Source: Roseivivax marinus
GTDB taxonomy: Bacteria; Pseudomonadota; Alphaproteobacteria; Rhodobacterales; Rhodobacteraceae
Length of the DNA: 64,000 bases
Reading direction: 5' to 3'
NCBI RefSeq assembly: GCF_900109705.1
Contig: NZ_FOAI01000014.1
Coordinates: 1 to 64,000 of the forward strand
Below, piece after piece: positions 25,943-35,115 of the stretch. The position numbers and the translations under genes are program-made. Each line of letters opens with the position of its first letter. The first letter of the stretch is position 1. The notes below the pieces were generated by a model. That model worked only from the letters and a program-made list of their open reading frames with translations. It did no database searches and was not told where the DNA came from.

Positions 25943-26554
25943 ATGACCCGGAAACTCGACACGGACCGGCTGCTGGTGGCCACGCACAACCGCGGCAAGC
26001 TCGAGGAGATGGCCGCGCTGCTGGAGCCGCGCGGCATAAAGGTCGTCGGCGCGGCGGAGACGGAGCTGCCCGAACCCGAGGAAACGGGCACCACCTTCGT
26101 CGAGAATGCCCGGATCAAGGCGCACGCGGCCGCGAAGGCCACCGGCCTCCCTGCCCTTTCCGACGATTCCGGCATCGAGATCGACGCGCTCGACGGTGCT
26201 CCTGGCGTCTATACCGCCGACTGGGCCGAGACCGCTGATGGCCGCGATTTCGTCATGGCGATGGAGCGGACACACGAGAAGCTGGTCGCATCGGGCCGCC
26301 CGGAGCCGTGGACCGCGCGCTTCTGCTGCACCCTCGTCCTTGCCTGGCCCGACGGCCACGACGAGGTGTTTCCCGGCGTGATGGAAGGCCGCGTGGTCTG
26401 GCCGATGCGCGGCGACCAGGGCCACGGCTATGATCCGATTTTCCAGCCTGACGGACACGACATAACGTTCGGCGAGATGGACCGCTGGGCCAAGAACGAG
26501 ATCAGCCACCGTGCCCGCGCCGTGGCGCAGTTCGTTGCAGGCGCGCTTGACTGA
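25943..26554 (+). CDS. rdgB: dITP/XTP pyrophosphatase (RdgB/HAM1)
   Basis: A 203-residue enzyme that removes non-canonical purine triphosphates (dITP, XTP) to prevent mutagenesis. The N-terminal ATHNRGKLEEM (substrate loop, about 13-23), the metal-binding ALSDDSGIEIDALDGAPGVY, and GHGYDPIFQPDGHDITFGEM match the family. It starts seven bases after rph. Its 3' end lies next to the hemW start region. Confidence 0.95.
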   Translation: MTRKLDTDRLLVATHNRGKLEEMAALLEPRGIKVVGAAETELPEPEETGTTFVENARIKAHAAAKATGLPALSDDSGIEIDALDGAPGVYTADWAETADGRDFVMAMERTHEKLVASGRPEPWTARFCCTLVLAWPDGHDEVFPGVMEGRVVWPMRGDQGHGYDPIFQPDGHDITFGEMDRWAKNEISHRARAVAQFVAGALD

Positions 26555-26561
26555 TCGCGTC

Positions 26562-27731
26562 ATGGAGGACTGGGAGCACGGGGGCTTCGGCCTCTATCTG
26601 CACTGGCCCTTCTGCGAGGCCAAGTGCCCCTACTGCGACTTCAATAGCCACGTCACCCGCGAGGTTGACGAAGACCGCTGGGGCCGCGCCTTCGAGGCCG
26701 AGATCGCCCGTGTCGCGGCCCGCACCGGGCCACGGCGCCTGACGTCGATCTTTTTCGGAGGCGGGACACCAAGCCTGATGTCGGCCGACCTCGTGAACCG
26801 CGTGCTGGAGGCCGCGCGGCGCGCGTGGGACCTGCCGAAGGACGCCGAGGTGACGCTTGAGGCCAATCCCCGATCCGCGGAGGCAAACAAGTTCCGTGGC
26901 TTTGCCGATGCGGGGGTGAACCGCCTCTCCATGGGGCTTCAGGCGCTGAACGACGCGGACCTGAGGCGCCTGGGACGTCTGCACAGTGTCGCCGAGGCGC
27001 GCGTGGCCTTCGACGCCGGCCGCGACGTGTTCGACCGCGTAAGCTTTGACCTGATCTACGCCCGGCAGGGACAGGACGAGGCCGCGTGGCGCGCGGAACT
27101 GACCGAGGCGCTCTCGATGGCCGTCGATCACCTGTCGCTCTACCAGCTGACCATCGAACCCGGCACGGCGTTCTTCGAACGCGCCCGGCGTGGTCAGCTC
27201 AAAGCCCTGCCCGACGAGGACCGCGCGGCCGATCTCTACGAGGTCACGCAGGAGATCTGCGACGCGGCGGGCCGCCCCGCCTACGAGGTCTCGAACCACG
27301 CGGTGCCGGGAGGTGAATCGCGTCACAACCTCGTCTATTGGCGCGGCGGCGACTATGCGGGGATCGGGCCCGGAGCGCACGGGCGGCTTACGGTGAACGG
27401 TCAGCGCCGCGCGATTTCGCAGTGGCGCAACCCGGGTGCCTGGCTGGACCACGCCGAGGCGGGAAATGCCGATCGCATAGACGAAGCGCTCTCTCCCCAA
27501 GATCATGTTGGAGAATACCTGATGATGGGGTTGCGCGTTCTGGATGGCGTCGATCTTGCGCGCATTGAGACTATTTGCCCGGGCGCCATCACGGCGGAGG
27601 CGATTCATCCGCTCGAAGAAATCGGAATGCTGGAGCGGTCGAACGGCCGGCTTCGCACCACGCGGGCCGGCCGTCTCGTCCTCAATTCGGTCGTGGCCGA
27701 GCTTCTGCCGGAGCTCGACACGGCGTCCTGA
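26562..27731 (+). CDS. hemW: Radical SAM haem chaperone HemW
   Basis: A 389-residue radical SAM protein formerly annotated as oxygen-independent coproporphyrinogen III oxidase; HemW relatives bind and deliver haem. The Cys motif C18-x3-C22-x2-C25 (CEAKCPYC), followed by the DFNSH of HemW, is present. GGGTP (about 64-68) is the SAM contact. The start is uncertain: ATG 26562 has no ribosome site, and an in-frame TTG at 26547, overlapping the rdgB stop, would add five residues. Haem delivery would suit the c- and b-type cytochromes in this window, but that is inference. It is convergent with parB, three bases between stops. Confidence 0.9.
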   Translation: MEDWEHGGFGLYLHWPFCEAKCPYCDFNSHVTREVDEDRWGRAFEAEIARVAARTGPRRLTSIFFGGGTPSLMSADLVNRVLEAARRAWDLPKDAEVTLEANPRSAEANKFRGFADAGVNRLSMGLQALNDADLRRLGRLHSVAEARVAFDAGRDVFDRVSFDLIYARQGQDEAAWRAELTEALSMAVDHLSLYQLTIEPGTAFFERARRGQLKALPDEDRAADLYEVTQEICDAAGRPAYEVSNHAVPGGESRHNLVYWRGGDYAGIGPGAHGRLTVNGQRRAISQWRNPGAWLDHAEAGNADRIDEALSPQDHVGEYLMMGLRVLDGVDLARIETICPGAITAEAIHPLEEIGMLERSNGRLRTTRAGRLVLNSVVAELLPELDTAS

Positions 27732-27734
27732 GCG

Positions 27735-28670
27735 TCAGTCGCCGCCGCCGGTCCCCAGCATCCCGCACAGCGCATCCAACTGCTCCAGCGTTTCGTAGGT
27801 CACGGTAAGGCGGCCGCCTTCCGCGCCAGGCGCATGATCCACTGTTACCTTCATCCCCAGCGCCGCCGACAGATCACCCTCCAGCGCCCTAGTATCCGCA
27901 TCCTTCTCGCCCTCGCCGCGCGTCCGACCGCCGGACTTGCGCGGTTTGTTCGCTTCCTCACCGCCCATCTTGGCCAGCTTCTCGGTATCGCGCACCGACA
28001 GCTTCCGCGCGACCACCTGCCGCGCCAGCGCCGAGGGATCCTGCGCCGTCACCAACGCCCGCGCGTGCCCGGCCGACAGCGCACCGTCTGCCACCAGCGT
28101 CTGCACATCGTCCGGAAGGTTCAGCAGGCGAAGAAGGTTGGCAATATGGCTGCGGCTTTTGCCGAGAGCTTCGGCCAGTTTCTCCTGCGTGTGGCCGAAC
28201 TTGAACATCAGCTGCTTATAGCCCGACGCCTCATCGATGGCATTCAGGTCAGCGCGTTGGATGTTCTCGATGATTGCGACCTCGAGAACCTCGGTATCGG
28301 TGAACTCACGAACCAGGACCGGCATTTCGTGGAGGTTTGCGAGCTGCGCGGCCCGCCAGCGACGTTCGCCGGCGACGATCTCGTAGGTGCCTTCGTCTCC
28401 TGGACGCGCCCGGACGATGATCGGCTGGATGATGCCCTTCGCACGGATCGAGGCAGCAAGCTCTTCCAGCTGATCCTGGGTGAAGGTCCGCCGCGGCTGG
28501 TCCGGGTTCGGAACGATATGTTCGATCGGAACGAATCGGTCCGCCCGGCGCGGCTCGGCCGATGACGGAGCTGCCGTCGCATCCGCGGGCGCAGGTGCCG
28601 CCTCAACATCCGCCATCAGCGCCGAAAGGCCGCGGCCGAGGCCGCGGCGGGGTTCACGTTTTTCTGCCAT
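27735..28670 (-). CDS. parB: Chromosome-partitioning protein ParB
   Basis: A 311-residue CTP-dependent DNA clamp that loads at parS. The N-terminal CTPase part has IVPNPDQPRR and the GERRWRAAQLANL box (about 101-113). The central helix-turn-helix (HTQEKLAEALGKSRSHIANLLRLLNLP) binds parS, and a charged linker precedes the C-terminal dimerisation domain. It is 14 bases downstream of parA. At least two exact and three near-match parS 16-mers occur in the window. Confidence 0.96.
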   Translation of the reverse strand: MAEKREPRRGLGRGLSALMADVEAAPAPADATAAPSSAEPRRADRFVPIEHIVPNPDQPRRTFTQDQLEELAASIRAKGIIQPIIVRARPGDEGTYEIVAGERRWRAAQLANLHEMPVLVREFTDTEVLEVAIIENIQRADLNAIDEASGYKQLMFKFGHTQEKLAEALGKSRSHIANLLRLLNLPDDVQTLVADGALSAGHARALVTAQDPSALARQVVARKLSVRDTEKLAKMGGEEANKPRKSGGRTRGEGEKDADTRALEGDLSAALGMKVTVDHAPGAEGGRLTVTYETLEQLDALCGMLGTGGGD

Positions 28671-28684
28671 CTGTTCTTCTCCGC

Positions 28685-29494
28685 TCAGGCCGCGAGGCTT
28701 GTGTTCTTGCGCAGTAATTCAGCCGCCAGCGCGCGATATGCCGCTGCGCCCTTGGAGGCGCTATCATAGGACAGAACCGGCATCGCGTAGGATGGCGCCT
28801 CGCTCACGCGCACATTCCGCGGGATCACACATTCGAAGACGAGATCGCCAAGGTTCGCGCGCGCGTCCGCCTCCACCTGCTGCGACAGGTTGTTGCGCGC
28901 ATCGTACATGGTCAGGACAACGCCCTCGATCCGCAGGCCTGGATTTGCCGATTGCCTGACCTCCCGCACTGTCAGCATCAGTTGCGACAAACCCTCCAGC
29001 GCGAAGAACTCGGATTGCAGCGGAACGAGTACGGAATGCGCCGCCACCATCGCGTTGACCGTCAGGAGGTTCAGCGACGGAGGGCAGTCGATCAGGATGT
29101 AATCATAGCCATACCGGTCGATGGCTGTCTGGCGCAGCGCGTCGTGCAACAGGAAGCTGCGCTTCTCGTTCGAGTAGAGCTCGATATCCGCCGAACTCAG
29201 ATCCACGGTCGCCGGGATCAGCGACAACCGCTCGATTTCGGTCTTCTGGATAACGTCGGCGAGGTCGATGTCTTCCAACAGAAGCTCGTAAGTCGTGAAC
29301 TGCCGGTCGTCCGGTTCGATCCCCAGGCCCGTCGAAGCGTTCCCCTGCGGATCGAGATCGACGATGAGCACCTTCATCCCCTGCTCGGTCAGCGCTGCGC
29401 CCAGATTGATCGTCGTCGTGGTCTTGCCGACACCGCCCTTCTGGTTGGCGATCGCGATGATCTTGGGCCCCACGGGACGCGACGGATCAGACAT
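28685..29494 (-). CDS. parA: Chromosome-partitioning ATPase ParA (Soj)
   Basis: A 269-residue Walker-type ATPase that moves ParB-parS complexes after replication. The deviant Walker A is KGGVGKTTT at 19-27 (IIAIANQKGGVGKTTTTINL). The motifs VLIVDLDPQGNASTGLG and the DYILIDCPPSLNLLTVNAM Walker B are complete. It overlaps the rsmG 3' end by eight bases (29487-29494). With parB and the nearby parS sites it forms the segregation system next to the presumed origin. Confidence 0.96.
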   Translation of the reverse strand: MSDPSRPVGPKIIAIANQKGGVGKTTTTINLGAALTEQGMKVLIVDLDPQGNASTGLGIEPDDRQFTTYELLLEDIDLADVIQKTEIERLSLIPATVDLSSADIELYSNEKRSFLLHDALRQTAIDRYGYDYILIDCPPSLNLLTVNAMVAAHSVLVPLQSEFFALEGLSQLMLTVREVRQSANPGLRIEGVVLTMYDARNNLSQQVEADARANLGDLVFECVIPRNVRVSEAPSYAMPVLSYDSASKGAAAYRALAAELLRKNTSLAA

Positions 29495-30101
29495 GGGTGA
29501 CCTCTCCTATCTTCAGAATGACGGCTTCCGGGTGTGTCCTACTGCTATAGTGATCAAGCCGGAAAGACCACCTTTGGCGGGCCGCATCGACCTCATCCTT
29601 CCATCGCGCTCCCTTCGGAAAAAGCGCAACTCCGGATGGTTTCAGGTGCGGCTTCGCGTAACCCAATAGCGCGTCCAGATCAGCCAAGGCACGCGCACTG
29701 AGGACATCAGCACCGAGCGGTTGCACAGATTCAACACGGTCGGAAACGATTTTCGTCGTTGTTAGCCCCAGCTCCCGGGCAGCCGTGCGGAGAAACGTGG
29801 CCTTGCGGCGATCGGACTCGACGAGAGTGAACCTGGTTCTCTCGCCTTGCCCATCGGCCAGTATCGCGCAGACCAAGCCTGGAAACCCGGCACCGGACCC
29901 TAGGTCGACCCAGTGCTCCGGCTTCGGGGCCAACCCATAAAGCTGTGCGGAATCCGCGATATGGCGGACGTGAATCTCGTCTAGCGTGGACTTCGCGACG
30001 AGGTTTATCCGCGGGTTCCACTTCTGCACAAGGTTCGCAAAATGCTTGAACTTCTCCGATGTTTCACGTGAAACATCATTCGCGCCGCCTTGGGCATCCA
30101 T
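29487..30101 (-). CDS. rsmG: 16S rRNA (guanine527-N7)-methyltransferase RsmG
   Basis: A 204-residue SAM-dependent methyltransferase (formerly GidB). The glycine-rich WVDLGSGAGFPGLV motif (about 65-78) and TLVESDRRKATFLRTAA follow the family pattern. The start ATG at 30101 shares a base with the mnmG stop (TGATG); an in-frame GTG three bases earlier is possible. An exact parS sequence is embedded near its 5' end and encodes D-V-S-R-E-T. Order mnmE-mnmG-rsmG-parA-parB is one minus-strand run. Confidence 0.93.
   Translation of the reverse strand: MDAQGGANDVSRETSEKFKHFANLVQKWNPRINLVAKSTLDEIHVRHIADSAQLYGLAPKPEHWVDLGSGAGFPGLVCAILADGQGERTRFTLVESDRRKATFLRTAARELGLTTTKIVSDRVESVQPLGADVLSARALADLDALLGYAKPHLKPSGVALFPKGARWKDEVDAARQRWSFRLDHYSSRTHPEAVILKIGEVTHV
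30060..30075. other. parS site, exact 16/16
   Basis: TGTTTCACGTGAAACA is the canonical parS palindrome, within the rsmG coding sequence, 1.4 kb from parB's start. It is read there as the codons for V-S-R-E-T. Direct ParB loading site by sequence identity. Confidence 0.92.
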
Positions 30102-31978
30102 CACGCAGAGCGCTTCCGTGAGTCCTGACGAAGGCGCGACAAAATCAACGTCAACGCCGCAGGCGTCATTCCGTCGACCCGTCCGGCTTGCGCGAGGTTT
30201 TCAGGTCGGGCCGCCCGCAGCTTGCCCTTCAGTTCGTTCGAAAGCCCCTGCAGCTGATCGAAATCGAAATCTGACGGGATGCCTGTCCCTTCCTCCCGAC
30301 GGAGCGCTTCCACGTCACGCATCTGCCGCGCGATATAGTTCGCGTAGATCGCATCATTCTTTACCTGCCGAGCGATCTCGGGTTCCGTCCCCGACAGGCC
30401 CGGTTCAAGCAACACGACGTCTGAAAACCGGACATCTTGAAACGCGAGAAGATCCAAGCCGGACCGCCGGGACCCGTCCTGCGCCACCTCAATCCCGGCG
30501 GCCCGGACTTCTTTGGGCGTCAAAGACAACGCTCCCAGACTCTCCCGCACGCTACCGATCTTGGCAATCTTGTCCTCGAAAACGATCCGACGCTCTTCTC
30601 CGATACAGCCGGTCTCGATGGCCTTCGGGGTCAATCGCTGGTCGGCATTGTCAGCCCGAAGAGACAGACGGAACTCGGCGCGCGATGTAAACATGCGGTA
30701 AGGCTCTGCCACGCCCCTAGTAGTCAGATCGTCAATCATCACGCCAATATAGCTGTCGGTCCGGCTGAAGATCACGGGATCCCTGTCGAGCGCAACCGCT
30801 GCGGCATTCAAGCCGGCCACGAGTCCTTGCGCAGCGGCCTCTTCGTAACCGGTCGTGCCGTTGATCTGGCCGGCGAAAAAGAGGTTTTCGCAACTCGACA
30901 CGGCCAACCGCAAGTCCAGCGCGCGAGGATCAACGTAGTCGTACTCGATTGCGTAGCCGGGCTGCACAATCTCGGCGGTCTCCAGTCCACGGATCGAATG
31001 GATGTAAGCCGCTTGCACATCCGCGGGCAGAGAGGTCGAAATACCGTTCGGATAAACCGTATCCGTTGTCAGGCCTTCCGGCTCCAGGAAGACCTGGTGG
31101 GAGTCCTTGTCGGCAAAGCGCACCACCTTGTCCTCGATCGACGGGCAATAGCGCGGTCCCACCCCGTCGATATGCCCCCCGTACATGGCAGACCGGCTGA
31201 GGTTCTCGCGAATGATCTCATGCGTCGTGGCATTCGTGTGGGTGATCCCGCAGGCAATCTGTCGTGCCTCTGCCTTTTCCGACAGGAACGAGAACAGCTC
31301 CGGTTCGGGATCCCCGGGCTGGCTTTCCAACACCGACCAGTCAATGGTCCGCCCGTTCAGACGCGGGGGCGTTCCGGTTTTCAGTCGCCCCAGCGGCAGG
31401 TTCAGCCCGTCGATCCGCTCCGCCAATCGGACAGAAGCCTTGTCGCCCATCCGACCGCCCACCTCGCGGCTATCGCCAATATGAATGACGCCGCGAAGGA
31501 AGGTGCCGGTCGTAAGGACAACGGTGTGCGCGCGGACCTCGCCTCCATCCGCCAAGGCGACACCAAAAGCGCGCTGTCCGGCGAAGAGGAAATCCACGAC
31601 TTCGCCTTCGATTACGTCGAGGTTCTGTCGCGCATCCGTTTCCTCAAGCATCGCTGCCTTGTAAAGCGCGCGATCCGCCTGAGCGCGCGGTCCTTGAACC
31701 GCAGGACCTTTCCGGCGATTGAGCAGTCGGAACTGGATCCCGGCTCGGTCCGCGACGCGCCCCATCACGCCGTCCATCGCATCAATCTCGCGAACGAGGT
31801 GGCCTTTTCCGAGTCCGCCAATGGCCGGGTTGCAAGACATGACGCCGATGCCATCACGAGACATCGTGACAAGGGCGGTTCTCGCGCCCATGCGCGCGGC
31901 GGCGTGGGCGGCTTCGGATCCGGCGTGGCCGCCGCCGACCACGATCACGTCGTAATGTGCGTGTTTCACGTGAAACAT
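30101..31978 (-). CDS. mnmG: tRNA uridine-5-carboxymethylaminomethyl enzyme MnmG
   Basis: A 625-residue FAD enzyme that works with MnmE to modify wobble uridine 34. The N-terminal FAD loop [19 protein letters not shown] is at about 13-31, and the Ser/Asn-rich [20 protein letters not shown] follows. The C-terminal helical region ends [11 protein letters not shown]. Its ATG at 31978 lies two bases after the mnmE stop, and the first six codons (MFHVKH) are a parS site, so the start of this gene is conserved for two functions. Also known as GidA. Confidence 0.96.
   Translation of the reverse strand: MFHVKHAHYDVIVVGGGHAGSEAAHAAARMGARTALVTMSRDGIGVMSCNPAIGGLGKGHLVREIDAMDGVMGRVADRAGIQFRLLNRRKGPAVQGPRAQADRALYKAAMLEETDARQNLDVIEGEVVDFLFAGQRAFGVALADGGEVRAHTVVLTTGTFLRGVIHIGDSREVGGRMGDKASVRLAERIDGLNLPLGRLKTGTPPRLNGRTIDWSVLESQPGDPEPELFSFLSEKAEARQIACGITHTNATTHEIIRENLSRSAMYGGHIDGVGPRYCPSIEDKVVRFADKDSHQVFLEPEGLTTDTVYPNGISTSLPADVQAAYIHSIRGLETAEIVQPGYAIEYDYVDPRALDLRLAVSSCENLFFAGQINGTTGYEEAAAQGLVAGLNAAAVALDRDPVIFSRTDSYIGVMIDDLTTRGVAEPYRMFTSRAEFRLSLRADNADQRLTPKAIETGCIGEERRIVFEDKIAKIGSVRESLGALSLTPKEVRAAGIEVAQDGSRRSGLDLLAFQDVRFSDVVLLEPGLSGTEPEIARQVKNDAIYANYIARQMRDVEALRREEGTGIPSDFDFDQLQGLSNELKGKLRAARPENLAQAGRVDGMTPAALTLILSRLRQDSRKRSA
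31962..31977. other. parS site, exact 16/16, covering the mnmG start
   Basis: TGTTTCACGTGAAACA on both strands (palindrome). It overlaps the ATG of mnmG, encoding MFHVK at the protein's N-terminus, 1.9 kb from the other exact site. Confidence 0.93.
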
Positions 31979-31980
31979 CC

Positions 31981-33258
31981 TTACTTGCCGAGGCAGAAGT
32001 TCGAGAAGACGTCGTCGAGGATAGCTTCCACATCGACCCGGCCGACCACCGATTCAAGACGCCGAATCGCAACCCTTAACTCTTCCGCCGCCACATCATA
32101 CAGATCAGGACCGTGAGCCACCACGGCAGACGCTTCGCTGAGCGCGGATCTGCCTCCGACAAGCGCGAGCCGGTGGCGTTCGCGTGTCACAAGGCCGGCC
32201 CCTGCAGCCCGATCCTCAAGCGCGCGGCGCAACTCGTCGATCACCCGATCAATACCCTGTCCGGTCACCGCAGAGATCGCCGCAGGATCCCCCGTCAGAT
32301 CAGCCTTCGTACGGTACGACAAATCGCCGTCGCGCGCCGGCACGCCCTCCGCATCGTCCCCCAGGAAAATTCGAAGATCGGCGCCAATCGCGCGTTCGCG
32401 CGCAAGCGACACACCCATCGCTTCCACCTGGTCATCGGTCTCTCGCAAGCCGGCGGTGTCCAGAACGGTCACCGCAAGCCCGCCAAGGTCCAGCCGAACC
32501 TCGATCACGTCGCGTGTGGTGCCAGCGATTTCGGACGTCAGCGCAGCCTGTCTTCCGGCGAGGGCGTTCAGCAGGGTGGATTTGCCAACATTCGGAGCGC
32601 CGACGATGGCAACCTCGAAGCCGGTCCGCACCCGCTCCGCAGCGCCGAAACCAGCGAGTTCCGCATCAAGTCCCGCGGCGACCTTGTCGATCAGCGCGAC
32701 CACCTCGACCGAGACATCCTCCGGCACCTCTTCATCCGCGAAGTCGATGACCGCTTCCAGAAGCGCGGCCGCCCGCACGAGATCCGCTCGCCACAACTCC
32801 ACGCGCGCGCCGAGCGCACCGTCGAGCATCCGCTGTGCCTGGCGCCGCTGCGTTTCGGTTTCCGCTTCGATCAGGTCTGCCAGCGCCTCGACCTGCGCGA
32901 GGTCCAGCCGGCCGTTTTCCATCGCGCGTCTGGTGAACTCTCCCGGATCCGCCTGCCGCAGGCCTGGCAGATCGCCAAGTCGTGCAAGAACTGCCCGGAC
33001 GGTCGCCATGGATCCGTGCACCTGCAATTCCGCCGCCCGTTCGCCGGTGAAGCTCGCGCCGTCGTCGAAAGTCAGGACGAGGCCATCGTCCAGAACCGTT
33101 CCGTCACCGTCGCGCAGTCGCAGAAGCGACGCGCGCCGAGCGTTGGGTACGCGCCCGCACAAAGTCGCGACGGCATCGTGCGCTTCTGGACCGGACAGAC
33201 GGATGACGGCCACGCCTGCCTTTCCCGGCGCGGACGCCAAGGCAAAGATCGTGTCCAT
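31981..33258 (-). CDS. mnmE: tRNA modification GTPase MnmE
   Basis: A 425-residue GTPase (TrmE). The N-terminal formyl-THF domain includes [11 protein letters not shown] and [16 protein letters not shown]. The G domain, inserted in a helical domain, has G1 [13 protein letters not shown] (218-230), and the C-terminus ends CLGK, the Cys-x-Gly-Lys signature essential for the modification. It is ten bases after rho and two bases before mnmG, all on the minus strand. Confidence 0.96.
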   Translation of the reverse strand: MDTIFALASAPGKAGVAVIRLSGPEAHDAVATLCGRVPNARRASLLRLRDGDGTVLDDGLVLTFDDGASFTGERAAELQVHGSMATVRAVLARLGDLPGLRQADPGEFTRRAMENGRLDLAQVEALADLIEAETETQRRQAQRMLDGALGARVELWRADLVRAAALLEAVIDFADEEVPEDVSVEVVALIDKVAAGLDAELAGFGAAERVRTGFEVAIVGAPNVGKSTLLNALAGRQAALTSEIAGTTRDVIEVRLDLGGLAVTVLDTAGLRETDDQVEAMGVSLARERAIGADLRIFLGDDAEGVPARDGDLSYRTKADLTGDPAAISAVTGQGIDRVIDELRRALEDRAAGAGLVTRERHRLALVGGRSALSEASAVVAHGPDLYDVAAEELRVAIRRLESVVGRVDVEAILDDVFSNFCLGK

Positions 33259-33268
33259 GGCTCGGAAC

Positions 33269-34540
33269 TCAGGTGTTCATGGAGTCGAAGAACTCGGCGT
33301 TGCTCTTCGTCTGCTTCAGCTTCGAGATCAGGAACTCGATGCCATCGGTGGTGCCCATCGGGTTCAGGATCCGGCGGAGCACGAAGGTCTTTTGCAAGTC
33401 GCCCTTGTCGACGAGCAGTTCTTCCTTCCGGGTGCCGGACTTGAGGATGTCCATCGCGGGGAAGACGCGCTTGTCCGCTACCTTGCGGTCCAGCACGATC
33501 TCGGAGTTACCGGTGCCCTTGAACTCTTCGAAGATCACCTCGTCCATGCGGCTGCCGGTGTCGATCAGCGCAGTCGAGATAATTGTGAGCGAGCCGCCCT
33601 CCTCGATGTTCCGTGCCGCCCCGAAGAACCGCTTCGGGCGCTGAAGGGCGTTGGCATCCACACCACCGGTCAGGACTTTACCCGAGGACGGCACCACGGT
33701 GTTGAAGGCACGACCAAGTCTTGTGATCGAGTCAAGAAGGATCACAACATCTCGTTTATGCTCGACAAGACGTTTGGCCTTCTCGATCACCATCTCGGAG
33801 ACCGCGACGTGGCGCGACGCGGGCTCGTCGAAGGTCGAGGAGATCACCTCGCCGCTGACGGACCGCTGCATGTCGGTCACCTCTTCCGGGCGCTCGTCGA
33901 TCAGCAGAACGATCAGGTAGCACTCCGGGTGGTTCTTCTCGATCGAGCTGGCGATATTCTGCAGCAGCACAGTCTTGCCCGTCCGAGGCGGAGCCACGAT
34001 GAGCGAGCGCTGCCCTTTGCCAATGGGTGCGACCAGGTCGATGATCCGCGCCGAACGGTCCTTCACAGTGGGGTCGTCCACCTCCATCTTGAGGCGCTCG
34101 TCAGGATAGAGCGGCGTCAGGTTGTCGAACGCGATCTTGTGACGCGCCTTCTCGGGCGCCTCGAAGTTGATCTGCGTGACGTCCATCAGCGCGAAGTAAC
34201 GCTCGTTCTCCTCGGGGGCCTTGATCTGACCTTCGATGGAATCGCCCGTCCGCAGCGAGAACTTCCGGATCATCTCGGGGCTGACATAGATGTCGTCCGG
34301 ACCCGGGAGGTAGTTCGCCTCGGGCGAGCGCAGGAAGCCGAAACCGTCCTGAAGCACCTCGAGCACACCGTCACCGTAAATGTCCCACCCCTCGTCCGCG
34401 CGTTCGCGGAGGATCTGGAACATCATCTCGCCCTTGCGCATGGTCGAGGCGTTCTCGATCTCCAGCTCTTCGGCCAGGGCGAGCAGCGCCTTGGGGCTCT
34501 GCGCCTTGAGATCGGACAAGTTCAGCTTTTCGAGGTTCAT
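33269..34540 (-). CDS. rho: Transcription termination factor Rho
   Basis: A 423-residue hexameric RNA helicase. The RNA-binding RNP1-like DGFGFLR is at 65-71, Walker A APPRTGKT at 183-190, and [13 protein letters not shown] and the Q- and R-loops follow. The start is ATG 34540 ([16 protein letters not shown]), which matches family N-termini; the frame stays open upstream to 34603. It is the first gene leftward of the presumed origin. In Caulobacter and many relatives hemE/hemH stand between rho and the origin; they are absent here. Confidence 0.96.
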   Translation of the reverse strand: MNLEKLNLSDLKAQSPKALLALAEELEIENASTMRKGEMMFQILRERADEGWDIYGDGVLEVLQDGFGFLRSPEANYLPGPDDIYVSPEMIRKFSLRTGDSIEGQIKAPEENERYFALMDVTQINFEAPEKARHKIAFDNLTPLYPDERLKMEVDDPTVKDRSARIIDLVAPIGKGQRSLIVAPPRTGKTVLLQNIASSIEKNHPECYLIVLLIDERPEEVTDMQRSVSGEVISSTFDEPASRHVAVSEMVIEKAKRLVEHKRDVVILLDSITRLGRAFNTVVPSSGKVLTGGVDANALQRPKRFFGAARNIEEGGSLTIISTALIDTGSRMDEVIFEEFKGTGNSEIVLDRKVADKRVFPAMDILKSGTRKEELLVDKGDLQKTFVLRRILNPMGTTDGIEFLISKLKQTKSNAEFFDSMNT

Positions 34541-34721
34541 GCAGGTCTCCGATGCCACGAACGGTGTCGGGCGCTTGCCGGATAGCCGTGCCGGGAGGGG
34601 CACGTCGGGGTCGGGATGTCATCAGGATGGAACGCCACCGGACGGCAGCGAACCCGGAGGTAAGGCCGGCAGGGGAAAAAGTCAATCGTGCGGGATCCGG
34701 TGCTCCGGACGGCTCCGCCTC

Positions 34722-34736
34722 TTAAATAAGAATTAA
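34722..34736. promoter_or_regulatory. CtrA-type motif TTAA-N7-TTAA
   Basis: TTAA at 34722-34725 and TTAA at 34733-34736 are separated by seven bases (TTAAATAAGAATTAA), the full CtrA consensus spacing, and a third TTAA follows at 34739-34742. It lies in the AT-rich block of the presumed origin. CtrA binding here is a prediction. Confidence 0.5.
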
Positions 34737-34776
34737 AATTAAAGAGATGATGAAAGAAGTAGGAGAGCAGGATCCT

Positions 34777-34785
34777 TGTGGATTA
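34777..34785 (-). other. DnaA box-like nonamer
   Basis: Minus-strand TAATCCACA, one mismatch to TTATCCACA, immediately beside the AT-rich block. Confidence 0.55.
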
Positions 34786-34834
34786 TGGTCCTGTCCCGGT
34801 CTTTTCCACGGATCCCAAAGCCTGTGCGGGCACG

Positions 34835-34843
34835 TGTGGACAA
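34835..34843 (-). other. DnaA box-like nonamer
   Basis: Minus-strand TTGTCCACA, one mismatch to TTATCCACA. Same orientation as the box at 34777. Confidence 0.55.
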
Positions 34844-34920
34844 ATCTCCGCTGTTCCTGACTTTCACAGCTTCAGTGGAGATTTTTCTGAGGTTTTTCGC
34901 ATCTCACCGCAAGATAGACC

Positions 34921-34929
34921 GGTGTATAA
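34921..34929 (-). other. DnaA box-like nonamer
   Basis: Minus-strand TTATACACC, one mismatch (last base) to TTATNCACA. Confidence 0.5.
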
Positions 34930-35094
34930 GGTTGGGGATCGTCGGATGAGGGATCCGGCCATCCACATCCACCGACTTGTCCCGTTCACATCGGGAGGAT
35001 CCGTCCTGAACGGGTGCAGAACCCGGGGAGTCATCCACCGGGTTGCAGCAAAGCCCGAGTTTCCCCAGAAGCATCGCAAGACCTGTCCGCCCGC

Positions 35095-35103
35095 TTATCC
35101 ACG
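35095..35103 (+). other. DnaA box-like nonamer
   Basis: Plus-strand TTATCCACG, one mismatch (last base) to TTATCCACA, followed at once by GATCC. It ends 12 bases before the maf start codon, so it may also affect maf expression. Confidence 0.58.
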
Positions 35104-35115
35104 GATCCGTCCCCC

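Larger units (their letters stand above)
34541..35115. other. Presumed chromosomal replication origin (oriC) region
   Basis: A 575-base non-coding gap between the divergent rho and maf genes. It has an AT-rich block (34721-34760), DnaA-box-like nonamers (34777-34785, 34835-34843, 34921-34929 and 35095-35103 each with one mismatch to TTATNCACA; weaker ones at 34802, 34959 and 35031), a TTAA-N7-TTAA motif in the AT-rich block, and six GGATCC sites between 34693 and 35108. The neighbourhood (rho, mnmE, mnmG, parAB on one side; maf, aroE, coaE, dnaQ on the other) matches the origin-flanking genes of Caulobacter and other alphaproteobacteria. Both flanks are transcribed away. No gene is seen in it; promoters for rho and maf must lie here too. 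Confidence 0.8.

Noticed and set aside
32456-34585. Open frame of 709 codons on the plus strand across mnmE and rho
   Set aside because: Antisense to two conserved genes and without recognisable domains; caused by high GC content.
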